The notes under the pieces: generated by a model
What the model was told of the DNA's origin: nothing
The model's database searches: none
What the model saw: only the letters and a program-made list of their open reading frames with translations
Position numbers and translations under genes: made by a program
Source of the DNA: Solanum dulcamara
Lineage: Eukaryota > Streptophyta > Magnoliopsida > Solanales > Solanaceae
Assembly: GCF_947179165.1 (NCBI RefSeq)
Contig: NC_077238.1
Coordinates: forward strand, 76,375,257-76,439,256
Reading direction: 5' to 3'
Length of the DNA: 64,000 nucleotides
Shown: positions 1 to 9,844 of the stretch, piece after piece
Numbering within the stretch: position 1 is the first letter of the stretch
Layout: each line of letters starts with the position of its first letter

Positions 1-1392
1 GTCATCTTTATTGTTAATATTAATTTAGTTGATAATTTATTAATGTTTTGTTGAGCATCTGGTTTTTATTAGCTTTATTCGAATTGTCTTTGAGAGAGGT
101 TGCTAACTTTAGCTATGATTTTAAATATGGGTGTGTTTATTAACTTTGCTACTATGTGTATCTGTTATATGATTTCGTAGATATGTTTATTAACTTTGTT
201 ACTTGCTCTTATTCTTAATTATTATTCTTAACTATCCTTGCTATTTTGTATTTTTTATTTGTTAGATTTTACTTAAGTTGAATTAGTTTTTTTTTTGCTT
301 ACTGTCTTGTGGTATTTCTTTATCTTTCATCTATGAAATTCATCTTTTCTATCTTATTTTATTATGTGTTTTGTTTATGAATTTATTATTTTATTGTTGT
401 TCATATTGGTATGAATTTCTAAGGATTCTAACCATCTATGATGCTATTTTTACACTGTTTATTTCATTTGAGTGCTGAGTTACTATTGCATATTGATTTG
501 CTGAGATTTGAACTTCAATAATGTTGTCATATTTTGTTTGGTATTTGCTTATTGTTTATTGTTTATCTTAATTTTTCTACTGCTACTAAATCAACTTTAT
601 TGCTTTTTTGGACAATTTTTGTGCATTTTTTCTTTGATATTCTGATAATGGCTAACAAGTTTTGGTTACCATGCTTTATTGTTGATTTAGATTATTTTTA
701 ATTTTGTGTAGCGTTTGGTTATTTTGATAATCATTCAAAACTATGATTGAAGAATTTTTTTACATTACATTAAACTTTGGCCAATGAAAAAATCTTTCCA
801 TCGATGTTTGAGGCCTTCTCATTTTAAAATACAAAAATTTTAGTTTAAGTTTATATTAGACTTTATATTTTGTAAGTTAAAATATAAAGTCTAATAGTGT
901 TAAATCAATAAGCTTCGGGGTGGCTCAATCTCCGGTAAACAACAATTGGCTATCGCAATGACAAATTCGGTAAGATCCCAACCGTAGCTCAACTCTGTCT
1001 ACTATTTATTCCTTTTTTATATATTATTGTTATTTCATAAAAATATGCTTTACTTTTACTTTGTTTCTTTTATTTTTTCATGATTATAGTGGTTGCTTTA
1101 CTATTATTCTTTATTTCATTATGTAATGGGTATTTATGTGTTTTTTTTCTTATTGCTAAATGTTTTGATAATGAAAAGTATAGATTTTGGTAGAAACCAC
1201 CTGTAAACACTATTTCATTTTTAACACTATTTTATTTTCGTTGATGTTGTTATATTGTGTTTCTGACTATATTCACGGCTTTAGAATGTTATTTTTTTAT
1301 ATTATTAAATATATTATAATTTAGTATGGCCAATGAAGAAATTACGATCGATTTCCAAGGCCTCCTATGTTTATAATACGTATTTTATTTTA

Positions 1393-1393
<1 letters not shown>
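1..1393. other. AT-rich intergenic DNA, no gene seen
   Basis: This stretch is T-rich and has stops in every frame. I see no coding pattern, splice-site series or RNA gene. It holds one perfect short palindrome, listed separately. A short GC-richer patch near 915-995 could be the remnant of an older repeat, but I could not identify it. Confidence 0.6.
854..896. repeat. Perfect 18-bp inverted repeat (hairpin)
   Basis: An 18-bp AT-rich arm (854-871) is followed by a 7-nt spacer and its exact reverse complement (879-896). There are no mismatches, which is more than AT-rich DNA usually gives by chance. No U-tract or gene start adjoins it, so no function is assigned. Confidence 0.8.
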
Positions 1394-1437
<44 letters not shown>

Positions 1438-1455
1438 GTTATTATTATTATTATC
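1394..1455. repeat. (TTA)n microsatellite
   Basis: About 20 trinucleotide TTA units with one TTG interruption and an imperfect 3' edge that drifts to TCA. It is a simple sequence repeat with no coding role. Confidence 0.95.
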
Positions 1456-1689
1456 ATCATTTATCCCTCACTAACTCTTTTATTAAGTGCCTTTACAGGT
1501 ACCTAGAGTTGATTCCCAAGGAAGTTATTCGAATTAAGCTCGAATAATATTTTAAATTTATTATTGTGTATATTATTGACGTTAGGCAAACATTAGGCCG
1601 TTCCTTATATTATTGATTTATTTTACTCTTTGTGTATATTTCATTATATATTTGTGTAATATTTTTATATCCTCAATTTAAAAAATGAG

Positions 1690-2640
1690 TTCATTCGGGA
1701 TCCACAATTGTGGATTCCAAAGGGGTTAATACCTTCCCTTTGGAATCACTTGAACTCTTACTTAGAATCTATTGATTTCGTAGATAGTTTTTAAAAAATA
1801 ATTAGTTGGTTTCTAATTATCCTAAAATTATGGTGATTTATTAAATTAAACTATTTTCTTTTAAAATATTTTTTAAACAATTGAATTGAATCACCACAAC
1901 GTTGCTCCTTATTTCCAAAAACAATAAAAAAATTTTTAGGGATGTAACACTTATTACAGTTACACATCCGAGCCCACATTATAATAGAATTTTATTTTTT
2001 ATAGTATATATACGGACACATATATTTTTTAAATTATTTTGATAATTATTTATTCTTTACTAATATTTTACCAAGCGTTTGTATAGGTATTCGGAGATAT
2101 CTTCCAAAAAATAATATTCAAAAGTGTTTTTCTTTTCATATGGTAAAAGAGCTCTTTTTATTTTTATATTAATAAAGAACAAATCTTTTAATATTGCATA
2201 AAAGCTACTTTTTTTCTTATATATATTTATATCATCTTTCTCATATTTTCATACACATAATTGACAATAATATACACTATTTATTTGATACATATTCTGT
2301 TATACATATATTTTATACAATTTTATTACATATTTCTTTATATATATGTGTGTTATACTTGCAAATAATAATTTTATCCCCTCACTTTTTGATAAATTAA
2401 CTCTAGCCGGATACCACATTTTGTGGATTTTGAAGAATGCCTAACACCTTTCCTTCGGAATAATGTAAACCCTTACCTAGAATCTAATCTGATTTTTCGC
2501 AGATTGAAACGTGAGTCATACATGTCATGCATAAAATACGTTTCCTTATTTTCCTTAATAAATTAGGTGGAGACTCTATACAACAATTAATCCTTTTAGA
2601 GTTTATAAATTGTGTTTTATCTAACTTAGGTAAAAAATGG
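1690..2640 (+). mobile_element. Degenerate LTR-retrotransposon remnant, possibly Tat/Ogre type
   Basis: Two related segments lie here, around 1690-1790 and 2405-2500. Each has the order 'TTGTGGATT', then a 'CTAACACCTT'-like motif, then 'CTTACCTAGAATCTA', then 'GATTTCG'. The second continues into 'AGGTGGAGACTCTA'. From memory of plant repeats this order resembles the LTR or leader region of Tat/Ogre Gypsy elements. No protein domain, LTR pair or target duplication is visible, so the family is an inference; the relatedness of the two segments is seen directly. The open frame at 2194-2400 between them is low-complexity and not considered coding. Confidence 0.35.
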
Positions 2641-2896
2641 CACATAACAGCTAGAGTTAGTTAGGAAGATATTTTGAGGCTCGAATGTGTGTATATAAGT
2701 ATCAATGAGTTGTGCAATTGTGAATAAAGATCAATAATATCTTCTTCTTTTTCTGAGTTCCCTTTCTCTGAGTTTGTCAATGAATGTAAGATCATCCACT
2801 TAGTTTTCACAACTGTTTATAAATTCCTATATCATTTACTTATTTTTATTCCTTGTTCTGGGTGTTCTGGAGAGGTTGTCGAATTGGGGTGGTGTT

Positions 2897-2898
<2 letters not shown>

Positions 2899-2933
<35 letters not shown>
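2899..2933. repeat. (AT)n microsatellite
   Basis: About 17 uninterrupted AT units directly abutting the CTAG of the candidate Helitron end. AT-rich targets are typical for Helitrons. Confidence 0.9.
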
Positions 2934-2934
<1 letters not shown>

Positions 2935-2965
2935 TAGTCTTTGGACACGTGTGTTGCACGTGTCC
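2934..2965 (-). mobile_element. Candidate Helitron 3' terminus
   Basis: Read on the minus strand there is a perfect 9-bp stem (GGACACGTG / CACGTGTCC) with a 5-nt loop, then five bases, then CTAG, then a T that starts an (AT)n run. A short GC-rich hairpin just before a terminal CTRR, with insertion next to T, is the known signature of a Helitron 3' end. The spacing (5 nt) is shorter than the usual 10-12 nt. I did not find a convincing 5' TC terminus, so the element's extent (towards higher coordinates) is unknown; no RepHel gene is visible, so it would be non-autonomous. Confidence 0.45.
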
Positions 2966-4110
2966 CATGTTATAAATTCTTTAGAACGATTAAAATTATA
3001 TAAAATTATGTGTATGTAATGAGTAATGAAATACAATAATTATAAATTAATCTTTAAAAGTATGATAAGAAACACCAACTGAAGGACATATTTTAATGTT
3101 TAAACTTAATTCCTTTTAAGCAACCATACATTTTTAACTTTAGTAGTAGTTAACAAACTTCCAATGAATCCACAAATAACTAATTTGAGCTCAATAAAAA
3201 TATAGACTTACGAGAATTAGAAATTCATAGAAAATTAAATCAAAGATGTGTAATAGAGAGAAACAAAAAAAAACAGAGAAGAAAAAATACAATATTCACA
3301 TCTTTCATCATAACAATATAGATGAAAAAAGAGATACAAAATCAATACATAATTTTTTGAGTTCTTGTCAACGCATTCTTCCATAACCAATCAAAATTCA
3401 AGAGTCATCTTCATCGATTCAAGCTAAAGCATGAAATAAATAGTACAATAATAATACAAGCTCTTCACTACTTTAACTATAGAAGGAAAAGGATAATCTT
3501 GGATAGGGGTGTCATGAAACAAAGAAGATGAATTTATATAGATAAAAATTAAGGAATATCAAAAGATATCTTAAAGTTTTAAATTAAATATTTGGAGGTT
3601 ATGAATATGAAAAGCATCAGAGATATAACTATTAAAAATAAAAATTAAATAAGTAATTAAATATGAGTTATGTAAATGAATATTAAAAGCAAATAAAAGA
3701 AATAAATAATAAATAAATAGATTCCAATGGTTACTTATATACTGTTTTTTCATCCGTCCCAAATTCCTTTTTTTAAAAGAGGAGCAGAAAAGTGACCAAA
3801 GTGGCTGCTAGTGTTCTCTATGTATCTAATTTTTTCCATCAATGAGATGAATCTCATCTTGCATTTAATTAGTCAAATGAAATTAATTACTGAATTAATC
3901 TGATTCTTTTTTCTTAATTACTTCATTGTGTTAAGTAAATTGAAGAAGAGAAATTAAAACAAATACAAAAATGGAAAAATTAAAAAATATAAGTAATTTA
4001 GTTTTTAAAAGAGATATGATTACTATTTATATTTAATTAATTAAATATTCTTTTGTAACATTAACTGTAATAACATTCAATGTTAAAATTAAACTGCAGC
4101 TTAAATTTAC
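2966..4110. other. AT-rich DNA, no gene seen
   Basis: No coding pattern is visible. If the Helitron call is right, part of this would be its body. Short open frames here are low-complexity. Confidence 0.5.
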
Positions 4111-4114
4111 TATT

Positions 4115-4152
4115 TAATAATAATAATAATAATAACAACAACAACAACAACC
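4115..4152. repeat. (TAA)n(CAA)n compound microsatellite at the LINE tail
   Basis: TAA units run straight into CAA units. The CAA part is the complement of the LINE's (TTG)n tail; the TAA part may be tail variation or the target. Confidence 0.85.
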
Positions 4153-4461
4153 CAGTGAAATCCCACATCGTGGGGTCTGGGGAGGGTAGAGTGTACGCAG
4201 ACCTGACTCCTACCAATGTAGGACGGCTGTTTCCGAAAGACCCTCGGCTCAATAAAAGTATAGAACAAGGTTAGACAAGAATATTAGAGTAAATAAGTAG
4301 ATAACGAAAACGGTCCAAACAATAGTATAATCAAAGCACAAAAAACAGTAGATATTATTATTGGATAATAACATAAATACCATAAATAACATACAGCAGA
4401 GTACCAGAAATCATAGTGCGTTAATACGCCTACGAATAAGGGAGAATAAAACCACTATGAA

Positions 4462-4947
4462 CTAGCCTTCTACCCTAATGTGTGTCCTCCACACCCTCCT
4501 ATCTAGGGTCATGTCCTCGGTAAGTCGTAAATGCGCCATGTCCTGTCTGATCACCTCTCCCCAATATTTCTTCGGCCTACCCCTACCTCTTCTGAAACCA
4601 TCCATGGCCAGCCTCTCACATCTCCGCACTGGTGCCTCTGGGACTCTCCTCTTCACATGTCCAAACCATCTCAGTCGCGTTTCCCGCATCTTGTCTTCCA
4701 CCGAGGCCACTCCTACCTTTTCTCGAATAGCCTCATTTCTAATCCTGTCACTCCTGGTATGCCCACACATCCATCTCAACATTCTCATCTCGGCAACCTT
4801 CATCTTTTGCACGTGGGAGACCTTAACTGGCCAACACTCTGCCCCATATAACATAGCTGGTCTAACGACCACTTTGTAGAACTTGCCCTTAAGTTGTGGT
4901 GGCACCTTCTTGTCACATAACACACCGGAGGCAAGCCTCCATTTCAT
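4462..4947 (-). pseudogene. LINE ORF2 C-terminal fragment (161 codons)
   Basis: One open frame, beginning only because the element is truncated there, encodes the end of the RTE-clade ORF2 downstream of the reverse-transcriptase palm. Recognisable blocks are '[11 protein letters not shown]', '[18 protein letters not shown]', '[11 protein letters not shown]' and '[13 protein letters not shown]'. The last is a basic C-terminal motif typical of this clade. The endonuclease and the catalytic palm are missing, so it cannot make an active enzyme. The frame has no internal stop, which points to a fairly young insertion. Short open frames on the opposite strand are its shadow. Confidence 0.85.
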
Positions 4948-4960
4948 CCATCCTGCCCCA

Positions 4961-4961
<1 letters not shown>

Positions 4962-5031
<70 letters not shown>
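4962..5031. repeat. (TAA)n microsatellite at the LINE 5' truncation
   Basis: About 22 TAA units begin within a few bases of the point where the LINE is truncated, mirroring the TAA run at its other end. Confidence 0.95.
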
Positions 5032-6423
5032 TGTATATTAATGGTATTGTTGTAATAACTCAACTTTATAAGGGTATTCTGGTATTTCAACTTTTTTGTT
5101 CCCATTTTTAGATATATATATATATACACACAACTGATATTCCATATTTGATTGTATCCTCCCTAGCCTTGAAAACACTTCTTCTTGACTCCCCCCCCCC
5201 CCTCCAATAGTCCCATCCCCCCCTCCCATATTTTGTCTTAATTACATTCCGTTTATAGAATAATATTTTTCGCTTACATATCAAAGATTATTAAATGGAT
5301 TTTGAATCTAATTTAGTCCCAAAAATTAGCTCAAATGGAAGAAGACTGTACAATCCATATAAGGATGTGTCCCAATCGATCCGATGTGAGATATTCATTT
5401 AAAAAAAAAAACTAAGAAACTGACTTATTTTCTTGAAAATCATCTTTCTGAAAAACATTTTCCACGTAAAACATCTTTTTTTTCAATTTCTAATGGAGTT
5501 CATATTACATGAGTATATAATCTGATTACGTATTTTATATAAATTCTCATAAATGATTATTATGTGTGAGCATGAAGAATGGACAGTAAAAGACACTGAT
5601 ATGGCACATCATGTTTTGTCACGACTTGTACACATTGACATGTCTTTTTATTTGTCTCCTTTTATACATCCATACGTAAATCACTTTGTCCAATTCCCAT
5701 ATGAAAGTTCTGCCAATATATTAGGGACTTTTTTTTCTCCTTTCTATTGTGGACTCATTTCAAATTTTATTCTTTTTTTTTGTGACATTATAGTACAAAA
5801 CTTTGGAGCCAAATGTAATTTTTCCTAGTGGTATAGTAGCCCTACATGTTTTGTTCCTTTATTGTCGTGGCAATGAGAAGTTTTTTCTAGAGCAGTAAGA
5901 GTGTATTCTGTCTTTGCTTTTACGTTCAATTATGTTGCTAAGATGAGTTATCTTTAATAAACACATTCAAAGTTTGAATTTCAGTCTGCAACTCATCTGC
6001 CTGAAGTCTAAATCGCTAATAATCGTTAGTTAATCATAGGGGGTGAATTCCTTCCTGGACCTTATACACACCACCCACCCCTCCTTTTTTAATTTAGCTG
6101 CCTAGATTGAATTTCTCTAGGAACAACTCAAAAATTCACATTTTTTAAATAGTGGATTCTTCACTTTAGATAAAAACATGGACAAAAAATACCATTCTAA
6201 TGTCCTGTTGAACCAAGCTGACTGCTTCTACTTGTCTTGTTATCTTTGTTATTAATTGGATTGTTTTGTTTTCTAATTCTTTAGGTTTCTTTGTTATTGT
6301 CTTGATTAATTTTTCTATTTCAATTTTAGTAGGTATCTTTTTTAAATTGAACTTATTGTTTAAGTATTGAATTTTTTTATCTATTTCCAACTCTTGTGAC
6401 TTTAAGAAATCAAAATTTATAAG

Positions 6424-6425
<2 letters not shown>
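5032..6425. other. Intergenic DNA, no gene seen
   Basis: It contains a short TA run near 5110 and a poly-C run near 5190-5205. A 91-codon open frame at 5553-5828 has no recognisable domain, no promoter context and biased hydrophobic composition; I regard it as chance. Confidence 0.55.

Positions 6426-6499
<74 letters not shown>
6426..6499. repeat. (AT)n(AG)n compound microsatellite
   Basis: About 25 AT units pass directly into about 12 AG units. Confidence 0.95.
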
Positions 6500-7468
6500 T
6501 AACATCGATTTTGTCGAAACTCGCTATGCATGGGAAGATTTAGGATATCGGGTGCGGGTTTTTGGGAATTTAGTAATTTTTGCACAAATTATATATTTAT
6601 GTTGAAAAAATCTATTATATATGTCGGGAACCAATAACAAAACAGTCACTTCTTCCAATGATAGTGAAGGAACCCACTTAAACTGAGTTTGCCTTCTGTA
6701 TGGGGTTTTGATTCCCTTTTGAGAATCCATAAACTTCAAATCTTGTATTCACGTCTTTCCCTATGTTTAATCTAGATACACCATTATTACAATTTACACA
6801 ATCATCTAGATTTTGAAGAGTATATTATACTCACCGTTTACTTTTACTTGTCATATTTCATCGTCTATGTTTACTTTTTTATTATATTAAAAATAAATAT
6901 TTTATTTAAAATAAAACAACAGATAATTTATTATTTATATTTATTTTCCTCTTATATTAGGTATTCTATTCATTACTCAACAATTAAATAATTTATAATA
7001 TTAATATAATAATTATCATTTTATTTATTATTTTCAAGAGGTGTCTAATCAAATAATCAAATGTGAATAAGCTGTTCCTTACAAAAAGAGAAAAAATTCT
7101 TTTTATCCGAGGTGACCAAGAAAAGACGTCTCTTTTTATCTGTCCAAATTATGTTCCCCTGCACAATGCTTCTTAATTTTCTTTTCAACTTTTCTTCACT
7201 TAATCTCCTCTTAAAGAATTAATCATCTCACAATCCTTTTATCTTTTTAATAACTTTGTCTGACTTGCACATCCTTTATCTCCTCTTAAAGAATTAATCA
7301 TCTCACAATCCTTTTATCTTTTTAATAACGTTGTCTGACTTGCACACCCTTTATCTCAACAATGATCTATAATCACATAAATATTTATAACTTAGCTTAG
7401 ATCATAAAATTCAATAGTCTTTTATCTTTTTTAAATTTGATACCTATTCATTTGTCTTAGAATTTTCT
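6500..7468. other. Upstream region of the MIZ1-like gene, AT-rich
   Basis: No coding pattern is visible. Around 6830-7090 an AT-rich block could be an old MITE, but no clean terminal repeats were found. The region ends in the core promoter of the next gene and includes the tandem duplication listed below. Confidence 0.5.
7203..7352. repeat. 75-bp tandem duplication in a promoter region
   Basis: Two head-to-tail copies of a 75-bp unit (7203-7277 and 7278-7352) differ at only two positions that I can see (CTTTG/CGTTG and CATCC/CACCC). The second copy ends roughly 190 bp before the start codon of the MIZ1-like gene, so any regulatory site in the unit is doubled. Confidence 0.9.
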
Positions 7469-7477
7469 TTATATAAG
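7469..7477 (+). promoter_or_regulatory. TATA box of the MIZ1-like gene
   Basis: TTATATAAG lies 65-73 bp before the ATG. With the usual plant spacing of about 30 bp to the transcription start, this leaves a 5' leader of roughly 40 nt, which is CT/A-rich and has no upstream ATG. The assignment rests on sequence and position only. Confidence 0.6.
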
Positions 7478-7541
7478 CTACAACATAACTAACTCTAAAA
7501 CCAAATTCAAAAGTCTCTAATTATTTATCATTTTCATCAAC

Positions 7542-8255
7542 ATGATAACTTCATATACCACAACCACTAGTCCTATAACTTCCGTCGACTGCCAAAAACA
7601 AGTGCGTTCATGGAGGTTTCTTCGTTCACTCATGAAACTTCTGATTCCTCGATGCAATTGCATCTTTGTTGAAGAAGAAAACAATGATAGAAAACATATA
7701 CCCTACTTCCATCACAACTCGTCATCATCATCCTCAGCCACAACCATAACTGGTACAATCTTTGGTTCACGTAAAGGAAAAGTCAACTTTTGCATCCAGT
7801 CAAACCCTAATTCCACAAACCCTATTCTTCTCATTGAACTCGCGGTTTCAACTTCTTCACTTGCTCGTGAAATGCAAAAGGGGATAGTGAAAATCGCGCT
7901 AGAAAGTAAAATAAATGATTATTCCTTCTCTTCTTCTTCTTCGTCATCTCTTTTGTCTATGCCAATATGGAGGATGTATTGTAATGGAAAGAAAGTAGGG
8001 TTTGCAGCTAAAAGAAAACGTACAAAAGTTGATTTGCAAGTTTTGAGGCAAATGGAATCAATTATTGTTGGAGATGGAGTTATTCATGGGAAAAAAGGAG
8101 TTATAAAAAGAGATGATGATGATGATATAATGTATCTAAGAGGAAAATTTGAAAGGGTTCGTGGATCTAATGACTCAGAGTCCTTTCATTTGGTTGACCC
8201 TGAAGAAAATATGGGTCAAGAGCTAAGCATTTTCTTTCTACGCTCTCTTGATTAA
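7542..8255 (+). CDS. MIZU-KUSSEI1-like protein (DUF617), single exon
   Basis: The 237-residue protein carries the plant-specific DUF617 domain from about residue 71 to the end. Family blocks are 'GTIFGSRKGKVNFC', 'ILLIELAVSTSSLAREM', 'PIWRMYCNGKKVGFAAKR', 'VLRQMESIIVGDGVI' and, at the C-terminus, 'YLRGKFERVRGS', 'SFHLVDPEE' and 'GQELSIFFLRS'. Arabidopsis MIZ1, the named member, is needed for root hydrotropism and acts at the ER membrane; most paralogues have no known role. This copy is somewhat shorter than MIZ1, with a low-complexity N-terminus containing a Ser run, a second Ser run inside the domain (about 129-135) and an Asp run (about 189-193). The start is the first ATG after a plausible TATA box. 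No frameshift or stop interrupts it, and lack of introns is normal in this family. Its ligand and partner are unknown. Confidence is high for the family, low for a specific role. Confidence 0.93.
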   Translation: MITSYTTTTSPITSVDCQKQVRSWRFLRSLMKLLIPRCNCIFVEEENNDRKHIPYFHHNSSSSSSATTITGTIFGSRKGKVNFCIQSNPNSTNPILLIELAVSTSSLAREMQKGIVKIALESKINDYSFSSSSSSSLLSMPIWRMYCNGKKVGFAAKRKRTKVDLQVLRQMESIIVGDGVIHGKKGVIKRDDDDDIMYLRGKFERVRGSNDSESFHLVDPEENMGQELSIFFLRSLD

Positions 8256-8261
8256 TTAGCC

Positions 8262-8460
8262 TCTGTCAAGATGGATTGTCGTGGGATGATTGGGATTCAT
8301 TCATTCTTAATTAGAGGTTTCGATCTTCGAGTTCAAGTCCTGAGAATGGAGAAAAAATCCTATTGGAGCGTCGCATTGCCTCCAAAAATAAGTTTCATAA
8401 TACGTGAATACGAATTTAGTCGAGCCCAGTACTAAACACCTGATGAAAAAACAAACAAAA
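8262..8460 (+). mobile_element. tRNA-derived SINE (SolS/TS-like) in the 3' flank of the MIZ1-like gene
   Basis: Starting a few bases after the stop codon there is a tRNA-like head. It has an A-box-like stretch around 8276-8292 and a B-box-like AGTTCAAGTCC at 8330-8340. A body follows with 'GAGAAAAAATCC', 'GCATTGCCTCC', 'TACGAATTTAGTCGAGCC' and 'AAACACCTGATG'. This order matches the common Solanaceae SINE layout as I know it. It is divergent, lacks a clear poly-A or TTG tail and has no obvious target duplication, so it is probably old. It probably forms part of the gene's 3' UTR. Confidence 0.65.
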
Positions 8461-8716
8461 AAACTAATTAGCATCTAATTAGTAGTAGTACTCTTCTATT
8501 TTCTTTTTCTTTTTCAGTTTTGTTCTAGTACCCTTTTAGTGGTTATGTAAACAGACCCTTAACTATATATTGTAATATCTAAAATGTGACATACAATTCA
8601 ATAATCTTAACAAAATTTTACTTCTCATATTCATGTTTTTAATTTGTTAAAAAGAATTGGAGCACTAATTTCTTGATTTGGGCATTGTCATTCTTGCACA
8701 AAGATTATGCTAATTT

Positions 8717-9111
8717 TGTTAAAATTCAAATCGACTTCAATAAAGTTAAAATTGGCAAGATTAAAAAGTAGGAGCAATTCAATTTGGAGAAGTAACTAAA
8801 GATGGAGGAATTCAACTTGGAGAAGTAAACTAAAGTAGGAATAATTCAACTTGGAGAAGTAAACTAAAGTAAGAGAAATTCAACTTGGAGAAGTTTCTAT
8901 ATGGAGGTGTAGGTTCGCTATAAATAGATGTTGTATTCATATAATTGTGTGTTTTAAAAAAAGAAGCAGCAACGTTTCTTAGAGAGTCAGAGAGGAAGAA
9001 ATAGAGAGCAAAGCTCTTGTTGTGAGAAAGTTATAAGAGTTTTATTTATTTGTGTAATATTTTGCTCCTTATGTAATAAAAATATTACTTTGGTCCACTA
9101 CGCTTTCAACA
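8717..9111 (+). repeat. 5' LTR of T1
   Basis: The 395-bp LTR runs from TGTTAAAATT to TTTCAACA. U3 holds about four copies of a 34-bp unit containing 'AATTCAACTTGGAGAAGT'. A TATA box (CTATAAATAGA) lies at about 8922-8932. It is about 64 bp shorter than its partner, partly because it has one 34-bp unit fewer. Confidence 0.9.
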
Positions 9112-9113
9112 AG

Positions 9114-9125
9114 TGGTATCAAAGC
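9114..9125 (+). promoter_or_regulatory. T1 primer binding site
   Basis: TGGTATCAAAGC, two bases after the LTR, matches the plant initiator tRNA-Met 3' end complement (TGGTATCAGAGC) with one mismatch. Confidence 0.85.
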
Positions 9126-9138
9126 TTTGATTTTATAC

Positions 9139-9844
9139 ATGGCACGATGTCAAATTATTCCAATTTCAAGTCTCAAAATTAACAAAATCCAATTATGGCA
9201 ATTGGAGTATTCAGATGAAAGTCCTACTTGGTGCAATAGATTGTTAGGATATGGTTGAAGTTGGGTATGATATGCCATCAAATGCAGCAGCTGAAGCGGC
9301 TCTGTCAAATTAAGAAAAAAGAGTGTTGAGGAAAAATCGAGAAAGAGATAGCAAGGCGCTAAATGCAATTCATCAAAGTATTGATGAATCAACCTTTGAA
9401 AAAACATCTGAAGCAAAAACATCAAAGGAGGTGTGGGAGATTTTGCAAAATCTCTTTAAGGAGCAGAATAGATGAAAAGGGTACGTTTGCAAACCCTTAG
9501 AGCTGAATTTGAGACATTGAAAATGAAAACGTTGGAAAGTGTGGATGATTATGTTACCCGAGTTAAATCGGTGGCAAACGAGATGAAAAGGAATGGAGAA
9601 TTTATTGATGATGTTAGAATCATGGAAAATATTTTACGGTCATTGACACGCAAATTCAATTATTTAGTTGTCGCTATCGAAGAATCAAAGGATCTATCAC
9701 AGATATCCTTTGATGAGTTTGTGGATTCTCTTCAATCCCATGAGCAAAATATGAAGCAAAGTGATGATTTTGAAAGTCTGGATCAAGCTTTGCAAGCAAG
9801 TTATCTTAAATGAAGGTGGAACGAGTAGTAGCTCACAATAAAGT
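9139..9844 (+). pseudogene. T1 gag, N-terminal part (broken)
   Basis: From ATGGCACGATG onward this is a Copia gag (UBN2/Retrotran_gag_2 type) disrupted by frameshifts and stops. The best-preserved piece is an open frame at 9472-9813 with 'RLQTLRAEFETLKM', 'YVTRVKSVANEMKRNGE', 'MENILRSLTRKFNYLVVAI' and 'FVDSLQSHEQNM', the usual capsid-like blocks. The reading is cut at 9844 by the nested LTR and resumes at 13256. It cannot yield a full Gag. Confidence 0.85.

Larger units (their letters stand above)
4113..4961 (-). mobile_element. 5'-truncated RTE-type LINE
   Basis: The minus strand reads from the C-terminal part of a LINE reverse-transcriptase polyprotein into a 3' untranslated end. That end contains the 'GTCTGCGTACAC', 'CCCTCCCCAGACCCCAC' and 'GTGGGATTTCACTGGG' blocks and finishes in (TTG)n. 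From established knowledge this tail is shared by Solanaceae RTE LINEs and the TS-type SINEs. Here it joins LINE coding sequence, so it is a LINE copy and not a SINE. Both ends lie in TAA/TTA microsatellites, so no separate target duplication can be read. Confidence 0.85.

Noticed and set aside
2680..2830. Copia-type LTR ending (TATATAAGT, AATAAAGATCAATAAT, TCTTCTTTTTCTGAG)
   Set aside because: It resembles plant LTR 3' parts, but no boundaries, partner LTR or target duplication could be found.
4478..4879. Two plus-strand open frames opposite the LINE
   Set aside because: They are antisense shadows of the LINE ORF2 fragment, which has clear family motifs.
5553..5828. 91-codon open frame as a possible gene
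   Set aside because: No domain, splice context, promoter or homologous look; composition is that of AT-rich DNA.
8276..8340. A true tRNA gene
   Set aside because: A- and B-box-like motifs are present, but the cloverleaf is not, and a SINE body follows.
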